Shown here: positions 1 through 7,754 of the stretch, one piece after another
How positions within the stretch are numbered: position 1 is the first letter of the stretch
Layout: each line of letters starts with the position of its first letter
Assembly (NCBI GenBank): GCA_963783505.1
Contig: CAWAOP010000021.1
Span: 62,001-126,000, forward strand
Direction of reading: 5' to 3'
Length of the DNA: 64,000 nucleotides
Source: BOG-224 sp963783505
GTDB lineage: Bacteria; Acidobacteriota; Terriglobia; Bryobacterales; Bryobacteraceae
The notes under the pieces: model-generated
The model's input: only the letters and a program-made list of their open reading frames with translations
What the model was told of the DNA's origin: nothing
Databases searched by the model: none
Position numbers and translations under genes: made by a program

Positions 1-420
1 GATGTCTTCGAAGCGCAGCGCGCGCGCGTTGAGGCCTTCATGAACTACGACGCGCGGATCGTTGCGGAGACGCCAGTCGAGCTGGCCAGAGCCTACGTCA
101 ACGGCGTGAACGCGGGCCGCGCCCGCCTGAAGGAGCGCGTCGGTGAAGCCGCCGGTGGAGGAACCGATATCGAGACAGGTCTTTTCAGTGACGTTGATGG
201 CGAATTCGCGCAAGGCGGCGGCGAGCTTAAAGCCGCCCCGGCTCACGTAGGGCAATCGCGCCAGAGCTTCGAGCGCGGCGGCGGGGTCTACTAACTGTCC
301 CGGCTTGGCCGCTTTTTGGCCGTTTACCAGGATGGAGCCGGCCATGATGAGAGCTTGCGCTTTTTCGCGGGACTCGGCCAGTCCGCGGTCCACGAGGAGA
401 CGGTCCAGGCGGGTCTTCAT
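1..420 (-). CDS. tlyA: TlyA-family rRNA 2'-O-methyltransferase / hemolysin A, N-terminal part (cut by window edge)
   Basis: Reading leftwards from the ATG at 420-418, 140 codons stay open to the window edge. The product begins MKTRLDRLLVDRGLAESREK, a typical S4 RNA-binding domain (residues 1-60), followed by LPYVSRGGFKLAAAL and the SAM-binding segment CLDIGSSTGGFTDALLQAGA. This is the TlyA arrangement: S4 domain plus Rossmann 2'-O-methyltransferase acting on ribosomal RNA. The C-terminal half lies outside. It is downstream of xseB and ispA on the same strand, a common isoprenoid/tlyA neighbourhood, although dxs is absent here. A hairpin element starts 3 bases upstream of the start codon, so no normal ribosome-binding site is seen apart from purine-rich GGAAAG copies. 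Confidence 0.9.
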   Translation of the reverse strand, partial: MKTRLDRLLVDRGLAESREKAQALIMAGSILVNGQKAAKPGQLVDPAAALEALARLPYVSRGGFKLAAALREFAINVTEKTCLDIGSSTGGFTDALLQAGAARVHAVDVGSGQLDWRLRNDPRVVVHEGLNARALRFEDI

Positions 421-422
421 GG

Positions 423-551
423 GTGGGGCGCTTTCCGCTTTCCGCTTTCCGCTTTCCGCTCGACCCCGGAAACTGGAACCGTCCCGCCTAAGAAGGGGGT
501 CGCCGTCGAGTCTGGCGGAAAGACCCCGGCAGGCGAAAGCGCCTGCCCCAC
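423..551. repeat. GTGGGGC...GCCCCAC bounded hairpin element (copy 1)
   Basis: This element fills most of the gap between ispA and tlyA. It starts GTGGGGCG and ends in the hairpin GCAGGCGAAAGCGCCTGC plus CCCAC. The left part has four tandem copies of GCTTTCC. The same terminal sequences bound elements at 35853-35961, 42944-43068 and 49217-49300. No gene is seen in 421-649. Confidence 0.75.
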
Positions 552-649
552 CCTTGCAAGGCGCGGCGTCCCGCGTCTGATATCCGGCGTCCGTGGGACT
601 GTCGCTTGCTTGGCGCGGATAGCGAAAAGCGGACGACGGACGGCGGATC

Positions 650-1531
650 TCATGACTTCCGGTGGACGATCAGGTCCGCCAGTTCGTGCAAGCGGGCGGC
701 GCGCTCGCCGAACGGCGCTAACTCGGCGTGCGCGCGGGCGCATTCTTCGGCTGCCATTCGCTTGGATGTCTCCAGGCCGTAGACCGCGGGAAACGTGATC
801 TTGTGCTGGGCCGCGTCCTTGCCGGCCGTTTTGCCGAGGGCTTCGGAAGATTCCTCCACGTCGAGCACGTCATCGACGATTTGGAACGCGAGACCGATGC
901 GCTCGCCATAGCGCGATAGGGCCGAGTATTCCGTTTCGGACGCGCCCGCGTAGATTGCGCCCATTCGCAGGCTGGCCCGCAGCAACGCGCCGGTCTTGGC
1001 CCGATGGATCGATTCGAGCAGCGCGGCGTCGGGCGGCTTCCCTTCTCCTTCCAGATCGGCCACCTGGCCGCCGATCATTCCGCCCACGGTGCCGGATGCC
1101 GTCGACAATTCGGCGATGAGGCGCACTTTGCGATCGTCGCTTACGCGCAACTCCGAGAGCACCTGGAACGCCAGCGTCAGAAGCGAGTCTCCCGCGAGTA
1201 TGGCCATGGCTTCACCAAACACTTTGTGGTTGGTGAGCTTGCCGCGGCGGTAGTCGTCATTATCCAGAGCGGGCAGGTCGTCGTGAATGAGCGAGTAGGT
1301 GTGGATCAGCTCGAGAGAACAAGCGGCCGTGACCACGCCTTCGGTCGCATCGGAGACCGTTCGCGCGGCCTCCATCGAGAGAATGGGTCGAATGCGCTTG
1401 CCTCCCGCGAAGAGGCTATAGCGCATGGCGCGATGAATGGTTTCCGGCGGCGCGGTTTCAGGGGGGACCAGGCGGCCCAATTCAAGATCTACCAACTCCC
1501 GCTGCCGGCGGAGGTAATCCTTCAGGTTCAT
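650..1531 (-). CDS. ispA: Polyprenyl (farnesyl/geranylgeranyl) diphosphate synthase
   Basis: This 293-residue protein has the trans-prenyltransferase hallmarks. GGKRIRP lies near residue 43, the first Asp-rich motif DDLPALDND near residue 83, and the second, DDVLD, near residue 215; they bind Mg and the allylic diphosphate. The enzyme condenses IPP with DMAPP or GPP in the cytosol, giving C15 or C20 precursors for quinones and undecaprenyl-phosphate. Length fits bacterial IspA (about 290-300). Its start overlaps the xseB stop by 4 bases (ATGA), so the two genes are translationally coupled; tlyA follows after a repeat element. Chain length cannot be settled from motifs alone. Confidence 0.92.
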   Translation of the reverse strand: MNLKDYLRRQRELVDLELGRLVPPETAPPETIHRAMRYSLFAGGKRIRPILSMEAARTVSDATEGVVTAACSLELIHTYSLIHDDLPALDNDDYRRGKLTNHKVFGEAMAILAGDSLLTLAFQVLSELRVSDDRKVRLIAELSTASGTVGGMIGGQVADLEGEGKPPDAALLESIHRAKTGALLRASLRMGAIYAGASETEYSALSRYGERIGLAFQIVDDVLDVEESSEALGKTAGKDAAQHKITFPAVYGLETSKRMAAEECARAHAELAPFGERAARLHELADLIVHRKS

Positions 1532-1785
1532 TTTTCGGATTTGTCGGGCCGGAACGGTTCGACGGCGAGTTTGCCTTCCTTACGGATCAGCGCTTCGATG
1601 CGCGTTTCGGCGTCTTCCAGACGCTTGCGGCAAGCCTCGCTGAGGCTCACGCCGCGCTCGAACAATTCGAGCGAGCGCTCGAGCGGCGCGTCGCCGGCCT
1701 CGAGCTCGCGGACGACTTTCTCCAACTCCTCGATATTGGATTCGAACGTGCCGGCAGACTTCGCGGCCTGTTCCAGTTCGGCCAT
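1528..1785 (-). CDS. xseB: Exodeoxyribonuclease VII small subunit
   Basis: The 85-residue product carries the XseB core: FESNIEELEKVVRELEAGDAPLERSLELFERG and LSEACRKRLEDAETRIE, two long helices. XseB binds the large subunit XseA to form exonuclease VII, which degrades single-stranded DNA to oligonucleotides in the cytosol. XseA is not in the window. The gene overlaps ispA by 4 bases, the order commonly found in bacteria (xseB-ispA). The tail KLAVEPFRPDKSEK is divergent, which is usual. Confidence 0.9.
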   Translation of the reverse strand: MAELEQAAKSAGTFESNIEELEKVVRELEAGDAPLERSLELFERGVSLSEACRKRLEDAETRIEALIRKEGKLAVEPFRPDKSEK

Positions 1786-1824
1786 AGCAAGATTCTAGCA
1801 GGGGGGCGGCGCATGGCCGGGCGG

Positions 1825-2166
1825 TCACCCCGCTTTTCTCAGCCCCGCTCGAATCGCCTGCTTGAGGACGGTCTGGTAGCCGGCGCCGGTCTTTGTACCG
1901 ATTCGCCGGGCCAACTCGATATCGGCGATGGGAACGCGAAGCGAGATTGCCCGAGTAGCGCTTTGTTTCGCTTGCTCCATCAGTTGTTCGAGGAGCTTGG
2001 GATCGGTACGCGGGATATCCAGACCCGGGGAGCGAGTGAGAGTTCCATCCTTGAGCGCGCGAACGAACTCGAGTTGCGTACGCCTCCGGCCCTCGGGACT
2101 CGAATACCAATCCGCTTCCTCGGCCTTGGAGCGGAGCTTTGCTTTATTGTCCGATTTGCGAGCCAT
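1825..2166 (-). CDS. brnA: BrnA/CopG-like antitoxin
   Basis: The 113-residue protein has a charged N-terminus and a C-terminal ribbon-helix-helix-type segment (ISLRVPIADIELARRIGTKTG followed by YQTVLKQAIRAGLRKA). That is the BrnA layout: a long linker that wraps the toxin, then a DNA-binding dimer domain. It is the second gene of a minus-strand pair and overlaps the BrnT-like gene by 23 bases. It is expected to neutralise BrnT and repress the operon through the dyad at 2439-2459. The family call rests on motif and order; the N-terminal region is not diagnostic. Confidence 0.8.
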   Translation of the reverse strand: MARKSDNKAKLRSKAEEADWYSSPEGRRRTQLEFVRALKDGTLTRSPGLDIPRTDPKLLEQLMEQAKQSATRAISLRVPIADIELARRIGTKTGAGYQTVLKQAIRAGLRKAG

Positions 2167-2428
2167 AGATCGTCCTTTCCGCGGCGTTCATGTCGTATGC
2201 CGTGACCGCGCGGAACCAGTTCGCGCGGTTGGTGAAGACCACCAACAGATGCCTGCCGGAAGCCGTCCCGCCAAACAGCTTCCAGCGGGTCTCGTCCCTG
2301 ACGTTCCTGCCCGGAACGACGACGTGGGGATGGCTAACTGCGTCTTCCACTTCGGCCGGGATCACGCCGTGGCGAAGAATGTGTCCCACGTTCGCCGAGT
2401 CCCACTCTAAGCCGTGCAGCTTCTCCAT
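2144..2428 (-). CDS. brnT: BrnT-like ribonuclease toxin
   Basis: The 94-residue product matches the BrnT/DUF497 pattern: LEWDSANVGHILRHGV at the start (W-D...H-GV), a central RWKLFGGTASGRHLLVVFTN strand pair (G-x-L-x-VVFT), and AERTIYG near the end. BrnT toxins have a RelE-like fold and cleave RNA. The second H/E cluster (DETRWK) replaces the commoner D-H-S-x-x-E-x-R, so activity is uncertain. First gene of a two-gene operon with brnA. An AT-rich dyad lies 11 bases upstream of the start codon. Confidence 0.8.
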   Translation of the reverse strand: MEKLHGLEWDSANVGHILRHGVIPAEVEDAVSHPHVVVPGRNVRDETRWKLFGGTASGRHLLVVFTNRANWFRAVTAYDMNAAERTIYGSQIGQ

Positions 2429-2438
2429 CGGGTTTGAG

Positions 2439-2459
2439 TATATACACCTATTGTATATA
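2439..2459. promoter_or_regulatory. Inverted repeat upstream of brnTA, probable operator
   Basis: TATATAC, a 7-base spacer, then GTATATA form a perfect 7-bp dyad in an otherwise GC-rich region. It lies 11-31 bases before the brnT start. A minus-strand TATACT at 2441-2436 could be a -10 box. The position suits autorepression by the antitoxin. That is inference. Confidence 0.6.
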
Positions 2460-2528
2460 TAGTCTATCCGTTAAGGATGGACGCCGGACGCTGGGGGGTC
2501 CTCGGGCGCTGACGGATTGGCGACAGTT

Positions 2529-3086
2529 CTACTTCTTTTGATTGCGCAGGTACCTTTCCAACGTCGCGCGCTCGCCGGGCGCCATGGCGGGGACGGCTTT
2601 TTCCAGCATGGTCATGAACCAATCCACTTCGTACGGCTCGGAGGGATGGCCGATGTTCTCGCCTTTGCCGTCCTTGCCGGGGCGGTTGGCGTTCAGCGTG
2701 TTGACGATCAGATTGGCCTTGGCGTCGAGGAACGCAAAGAAGGGCAGGCCGGCGGAAGCGCCGCCCCATTCCTTCATGACTTCATCGCCGCCGGGAGTGT
2801 CGAGCGCTTTCTTCTCCTCTCGCTCCTGGACCGTGAAGTAGACGCGAGTGAAATACCTGTCGAAAATCGGCTTGTCTTCGGCAGTGTCCATGAACTTATC
2901 GAGTTGCTTGCACCATCCGCACCACGAGGCGTGAAAGATGGCGAAGACGACGTGGTGATTCGCGGCCGCGTCGGCCTTGGCCTGATCGAGCAGAACGCTT
3001 GCAGCCGGCGGAGCCTGCGCGGCAAGCCGCGCGACGCCGAGCGCCGCAATCAGGAGAAGGAATGCAATTTGAGTGAACCGTCTCAT
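2529..3086 (-). CDS. Secreted thioredoxin-like protein (CGWC)
   Basis: This 185-residue protein starts with a signal peptide (MRRFTQIAFLLLIAALGVARLAAQA, cleavage likely after LAAQA). A thioredoxin fold follows, with the redox motif C-G-W-C in HASWCGWCKQLDKFM near residue 57 and a cis-Pro region GLPFFAFLD near residue 112. The family reduces or rearranges disulfides in the periplasm. The C-terminus (MAPGERATLERYLRNQ) is helical. It stands alone between the brn module and dxr. The substrate is unknown. Related families include DUF255-like and thioredoxin_7 proteins. Confidence 0.8.
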   Translation of the reverse strand: MRRFTQIAFLLLIAALGVARLAAQAPPAASVLLDQAKADAAANHHVVFAIFHASWCGWCKQLDKFMDTAEDKPIFDRYFTRVYFTVQEREEKKALDTPGGDEVMKEWGGASAGLPFFAFLDAKANLIVNTLNANRPGKDGKGENIGHPSEPYEVDWFMTMLEKAVPAMAPGERATLERYLRNQKK

Positions 3087-3405
3087 TTGTTTTGGCTTCC
3101 CTGGAATGGACTATAGCGCGTTTTCGCGAGGGACGGCAGGCGGCCAACGCCCGTAATCCGTCCGTAAAGCTTTTTCACCGCGGAGCCGCAGAGGACGAGG
3201 AGACGGCACGGAGGAAATGAAAATATCCGCTCTCGGCTGCCTCCGCGGTTAGCCCGAGAAATCTACCAGGGCGGTTATGGACGGATTACGGAAGCGCTTC
3301 GCGCCAAAAGGCGTTCCCGGACCCAGTACCCATAGCCGGATGGGCAGCGGTGGGCACGCGAGACCCCGTGATATTATGGCGTTTGTCCCCTGCAAGTTCC
3401 CGCGC
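3087..3405. other. Intergenic region between the divergent thioredoxin-like gene and dxr
   Basis: About 320 bases with no convincing gene on either strand. The region must contain both divergent promoters, but I see no strong consensus. GCGGAGCCGCAGAGGACGAG and CGGCACGGAGG-like stretches (3180-3215) resemble GC-rich spacer sequence. Confidence 0.4.
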
Positions 3406-4596
3406 ATGAAGACAATAACGGTTCTGGGATCGACCGGTTCGATCGGGACCAGCACCCTCGACGTAGTCCGACGCAATCCCGAGCTTTTTCGGATATTCGC
3501 CCTGGCAGCCGGGCGGAATGTGGACTTGCTCGCGGAGCAAATCCTCGAATTCAGGCCGCGCGTAGCGGTAACGGCGGATTCCAGGACGTCGGCGATCCTG
3601 GCGGAGCGCCTGGCCGGCCGGGGTTTGGCGTGCGCGGAATGGCCCGATCTCCTCAGCGGTCCGGAGGCCCTGGTTCGGGTTGCCACGGCTCCGGAAGCGG
3701 ACACCGTCATGTCGTCGATCGTGGGCGTGGCGGGCCTGGAAGCCACCTACGAGGCGGTCCGGCTGGGCAAGCGTATCGGATTGGCAAATAAGGAGGTTCT
3801 GGTTTCGGCGGGGCGGCTGGTCATGGAGGCGGTGCGGGCCAGTGGAGCGCTGCTGGTCCCGGTGGATAGCGAGCATAATGGCGCCCACCAGGCCCTCAGG
3901 GCCGGGGCGCGCCGGGAAGTTGCCCGGCTGATTCTGACGGCCTCAGGGGGGCCATTCCGCAACTGGCCGTCCGAAGCGCTAAAATCCGTAACGCCGGAAC
4001 AGGCTTTGCGTCATCCAACATGGAAGATGGGAAATCGCATCACGATCGACTCGGCCACCCTGATGAACAAAGGGTTCGAGGTGATCGAGGCCTGCTGGCT
4101 CTTTGACTTCGCTCCCTCGGAGGTGGATGTGGTCATCCACCCGCAATCGAGCGTTCATGCCATGATCGAGTACTGCGATGGCAGCATTCTAGCCCAGGTC
4201 TCGGTGACGGACATGCGGATGCCGATCCAGTACGCATTGACCTATCCGGAGCGATGCGACGCCCCGGTTCCGCGGCTGGATTGGACGCAGGCCAAGCAGT
4301 GGGAGTTCCTGCCGCCGGACGAGGAGAAGTTTCCGTTTCTGAGGATTGCGCGGGAGTGCCAGAGCGCGGGCGGAGCGGCCACCTGCGTACTGAATGCGGC
4401 GGACGAAGTAGCGGTGGAAGCGTTTCTCGACGGAAAGATATCATTCCCGTCGATATGCGATATTGTACAGGGCGCCTTGGATCGGGTTCCTCAGCGGACT
4501 CCCCGCAGCATCGGAGAGACGATGGAAATCGATGCCGAGGCTAGGGCGTGCGCGCGGGAATTGGTTCGGACCCGCGCCGGCGTGGCGATCGTTTAG
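3406..4596 (+). CDS. dxr: 1-deoxy-D-xylulose 5-phosphate reductoisomerase
   Basis: Dxr converts DXP to MEP with NADPH, the second step of the non-mevalonate isoprenoid pathway. All family blocks are present: the NADPH loop ITVLGSTGSIGTSTLDVV at the N-terminus, NKEVLVSAG, the metal/substrate segment PVDSEHNGAHQAL, LTASGGPFR, HPTWKMGNRITIDSATLMNKG and HPQSSVHAMIEY. The start at 3406 (MKTITVLG) gives 396 residues, the usual family length. An in-frame ATG at 3376 would add ten residues, and the frame stays open back to 3277. rseP follows 9 bases later, a pairing common in bacteria. Confidence 0.95.
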   Translation: MKTITVLGSTGSIGTSTLDVVRRNPELFRIFALAAGRNVDLLAEQILEFRPRVAVTADSRTSAILAERLAGRGLACAEWPDLLSGPEALVRVATAPEADTVMSSIVGVAGLEATYEAVRLGKRIGLANKEVLVSAGRLVMEAVRASGALLVPVDSEHNGAHQALRAGARREVARLILTASGGPFRNWPSEALKSVTPEQALRHPTWKMGNRITIDSATLMNKGFEVIEACWLFDFAPSEVDVVIHPQSSVHAMIEYCDGSILAQVSVTDMRMPIQYALTYPERCDAPVPRLDWTQAKQWEFLPPDEEKFPFLRIARECQSAGGAATCVLNAADEVAVEAFLDGKISFPSICDIVQGALDRVPQRTPRSIGETMEIDAEARACARELVRTRAGVAIV

Positions 4597-4605
4597 GCGG
4601 ACGTA

Positions 4606-5943
4606 ATGGGATTAGTGCATAGCCTGGAAGACATTTTGTGGGTGCTGGTGCTGATCGGCGTGATGATCAACATCCACGAACTCGGTCATTACTGGGCGGC
4701 GCGTTACTTCGATGTCAAGGTGGAAGCGTTCAGCTTCGGGTTCGGTCCGCGGCTCTTCGGCTTTAAGCGCGGCGACACGGATTACCGCTTCTCGTTGATT
4801 CCCTTCGGCGGCTACGTCAAGATGGCGGGCGATCAGTCCGCCGACCCTAACGCTCCCGCCGATCCGCGCGGCGTGCTCGCTAAACCGCGCTGGCAGCGGC
4901 TGGTGATCGCTTTCGCCGGGCCCTTCATGAACATCGTGCTGGCGATCGGCGTTCTGGCGTGCGCCTACATGGTGAAGTATCCGAAGCCGGCCCCATCCGA
5001 CCAGATTCCGCTGATCGGCGGCGTTCAAGCCGATTCTCCGGCGGCGAAGGCCGGCATCACGGCGGGCGACAAGATTGTCTCTCTGGATGGCCTGCCGAAC
5101 CCAACCTGGGAAGACATCACGCTGAAGGAAATGGGGAGCGCGTACCGCTCGCTGGATCTGGTGGTTGAGCGCGCGGGAGCCCGTCTCCCGGTGACGGTGA
5201 CGCCGGAGTACAGCGAGCGTACCGGCGTGGGATTCGCGGGATGGGACGGGCGCGGCGAAGTGGAACTGGACAGCGTCGAGCCGGGGATGCCCGCGGAGAA
5301 GGCCGGGCTGAAGGCGGGCGATCTGATTGTGGCCGCCAACGGCAGGACCATCGATAACACCATCGCGCTGCAAGAGGCCACCAAGAACAGCGGGGGCCAG
5401 CCGGTTGAAGTCGAATACGAGCGCGGCGGAAAACGGAACTCGCTGCGGATTCAACCGGTATTCGATAAGAAGGAAGGGACTGCGAGGTGGATGATCGGCG
5501 TGTCGCCGCGCCTCAAGGCCCACTACGTGAATACGCGTCTCTCGCTGTCGGATGCGTTGCGCGAATCGTTACGCGAGAACCGGAAGGGGGCCTTGATAAT
5601 CGGCGGCTTTCTGAAGGGCATGGCGGAGCGGCGCATGTCGGCAAAGAACATTGTGGGGCCGATCGGGATGACCCGTCTTTCGGGCGATGCGGCGCGAGAA
5701 GGCGCGCCGGTGTTCCTGAGCCTGATGTCGATGGTCAGCTTGAACCTGGCGATTTTCAACCTGCTGCCGATTCCGATTCTGGATGGCGGCGTGATCGTGC
5801 TGCTGCTCATCGAAATGGCTATGCAGCGGGACATGAGCTTGAAGGTGAAGGAAGCGGTGTTTAAGGTCGGCTTCGTATTCATCATGCTGATCGTAGCCCT
5901 GGTGCTGTACAACGATATTTCGAAGTTCCTGCCGGCGGGGTAG
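4606..5943 (+). CDS. rseP: RseP/MMP-like site-2 metalloprotease with two PDZ domains
   Basis: This 445-residue membrane zinc protease has HELGH at residues 24-28 in the first transmembrane helix and the partner motif NLLPIPILDGG near residue 380. Two PDZ domains lie between them: about 125-200 (IPLIGGVQADSPAAKAGITA) and 210-285 (VELDSVEPGMPAEKAGLKA). S2P proteases cut anti-sigma factors or signal-peptide remnants within the membrane. The gene sits directly behind dxr, with a 9-base gap, as in many bacteria. The substrate is not evident; no RseA or sigma-E gene is nearby. Confidence 0.93.
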   Translation: MGLVHSLEDILWVLVLIGVMINIHELGHYWAARYFDVKVEAFSFGFGPRLFGFKRGDTDYRFSLIPFGGYVKMAGDQSADPNAPADPRGVLAKPRWQRLVIAFAGPFMNIVLAIGVLACAYMVKYPKPAPSDQIPLIGGVQADSPAAKAGITAGDKIVSLDGLPNPTWEDITLKEMGSAYRSLDLVVERAGARLPVTVTPEYSERTGVGFAGWDGRGEVELDSVEPGMPAEKAGLKAGDLIVAANGRTIDNTIALQEATKNSGGQPVEVEYERGGKRNSLRIQPVFDKKEGTARWMIGVSPRLKAHYVNTRLSLSDALRESLRENRKGALIIGGFLKGMAERRMSAKNIVGPIGMTRLSGDAAREGAPVFLSLMSMVSLNLAIFNLLPIPILDGGVIVLLLIEMAMQRDMSLKVKEAVFKVGFVFIMLIVALVLYNDISKFLPAG

Positions 5944-5988
5944 GTTTCCGGCGAGTAACCGCTTCGCGCCTGCTATCCAGAGTTCCGG

Positions 5989-7563
5989 ATGCGCGTAATT
6001 CCAATCCCACAGACCGGGTTGCCGTCCGTTTCGCCGCTCACGCAGGCCGTGTGCGACCACCCCGAACGGGTCGGCGAATTCTACCGGCATCCCAAGCGGG
6101 AACTGGCTTCCTTTCTTGAGGCGGCCGGGGAGATCCGTCTTCCCGCCGAAAGGCGCGCGGCTCTGGTGGCTGCGATGCGCGTCCAGAATCCGCAGGGCCC
6201 GGCGCTGGAGCGGCTGGCGCGGCCCGATTCCGTGGTGGTGGCGGCGGGCCAGCAAGTGGGATTGTTCGGCGGGCCGGCGTATTCCATTTACAAAGCGCTG
6301 CACGCGATCAAGCTGGCGGACTGGCTGACCTCGAACGGCCTTCCGGCCGTCCCCGTGTTTTGGCTGGCCACGGAGGATCACGATCTGGCCGAAGTCGATC
6401 ACGTATGGGTGTTCGACGCGGAACACCGGCCCGTGAAGCTGACGGCGGCGCACGCATCCGGCGCGCGGCCGGCGGGGCAAGTGACCATTGCGGAACCGCC
6501 TGTAGCCGAACTGCGCGCGGCGCTCGGCGGATTGCCATTCGCCGGCGAAGCCGTCGCGATGGTGGAGGAATGCTACCGTCCCGGCGCGGCGATGGGCGCC
6601 TCGTTCGGAGCGTTGCTGCGGAAGCTGCTCGGGGGATTGGAGATTCTACAGGTCGATCCGATGCTGCCGGAGTTCCGCGCGCTGGCCGCGCCGCTGCTGC
6701 GATCGGCGGTTGAGGCGGGGCCCGAGCTTTCCGCGGCTCTCCTGAGGCGGGGGCGCGAGTTGGCGGCCGCGGGATACCACGCGCAGGTACACGTTGACGA
6801 GCGCACCTCCCTGGTGTTCCTGCTGGAAGACGGCAAGCGCGCGACGCTGAGAAGGCAAGACGGCCAGTACGCGGTAAACGGACGCCGCATAAACGCGGAC
6901 GATCTGATGGAACGCGCCGCGACGCTGTCTCCGAACGCGCTGCTGCGGCCGGTGGTGCAGGATTCGATGCTTCCGACGGCGGCGTTCATTGGGGGGCCGG
7001 CCGAGATCGCCTACCTGGCGCAATCGGAAACGCTCTACCGCGCTTTGCTCGGGCGCATGCCGGTGGCCGTGCCGCGCGCGGGATTTACGCTGCTCGACGC
7101 GCACAGCCAGAAGCTGATGGAGCGGTACGATCTGAGGCTCGCGGATTTCTACAGCGGCGAAGAGGCTCTCGGCGCGCGCATGGCGGCGAAACTGGTCCCG
7201 CCGCCGCTCACGGCGGCACTGAAGAAAGCCACCGCTACCGTGGATGGCGCATTGGATGGCTTGCGAACGGCGATGGCAGGATTCGACCCGACCTTGGTGC
7301 GCGCGCTCGACCGAAGCGGACGCAAAATCCGCTATCAAATGGAAAAGACCGCCCGCAAGGCCGGCCGCGAGGCTCTGGCGCGCGACGAACGGGCGCGCCG
7401 GGACGCAGCATCGCTCTACGGTCTGATCTATCCCGAACGGCATTTGCAGGAGCGGCTGTATTCGATACTGCCTTTCGTTGCGGAGCACGGGCCGGGGATT
7501 GTTGGGGAAGTGTACGAAGCGCTGGAGCCGATGAGCACGGATCATCGGGTGCTGGTGGTGTGA
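5989..7563 (+). CDS. bshC: BshC, putative cysteine ligase of bacillithiol biosynthesis
   Basis: The 524-residue protein shows the BshC signature: AAGQQVGLFGGPAYSIYKALHAIKLAD near residue 85 and FWLATEDHDLAEVDH near residue 125. A C-terminal coiled coil follows (about 400-480, rich in K/R/A) and the closing segment PERHLQERLYSILPFVAEHG. BshC adds cysteine to GlcN-malate in bacillithiol synthesis; Acidobacteriota are among the non-Firmicutes with this gene. BshA and BshB are not in the window. The gene follows rseP after 45 bases and may share its transcript. Confidence 0.93.
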   Translation: MRVIPIPQTGLPSVSPLTQAVCDHPERVGEFYRHPKRELASFLEAAGEIRLPAERRAALVAAMRVQNPQGPALERLARPDSVVVAAGQQVGLFGGPAYSIYKALHAIKLADWLTSNGLPAVPVFWLATEDHDLAEVDHVWVFDAEHRPVKLTAAHASGARPAGQVTIAEPPVAELRAALGGLPFAGEAVAMVEECYRPGAAMGASFGALLRKLLGGLEILQVDPMLPEFRALAAPLLRSAVEAGPELSAALLRRGRELAAAGYHAQVHVDERTSLVFLLEDGKRATLRRQDGQYAVNGRRINADDLMERAATLSPNALLRPVVQDSMLPTAAFIGGPAEIAYLAQSETLYRALLGRMPVAVPRAGFTLLDAHSQKLMERYDLRLADFYSGEEALGARMAAKLVPPPLTAALKKATATVDGALDGLRTAMAGFDPTLVRALDRSGRKIRYQMEKTARKAGREALARDERARRDAASLYGLIYPERHLQERLYSILPFVAEHGPGIVGEVYEALEPMSTDHRVLVV

Positions 7564-7754
7564 GGGCGGCGGGGCGGAGCCGCCGCGAGCTGTCAGCCGT
7601 CAGCGTTCAACAATCAGACTAACGGGCGCTCCCGCGCGGCGCCGGTCTCTCGGCGCGCGATCCAACTCAGACCGCGTTCGATCTCAGCTCCTCGCGACTC
7701 TCTCGGTTCGGGCCGCCTGGCCGCCGGCATCGGCAAGTTCGATATCCTGGTCCC

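Noticed and set aside
417..743. Minus-strand frame between ispA and tlyA
   Set aside because: Much of it reads a hairpin repeat (VGQALSPA), a known type of misprediction.
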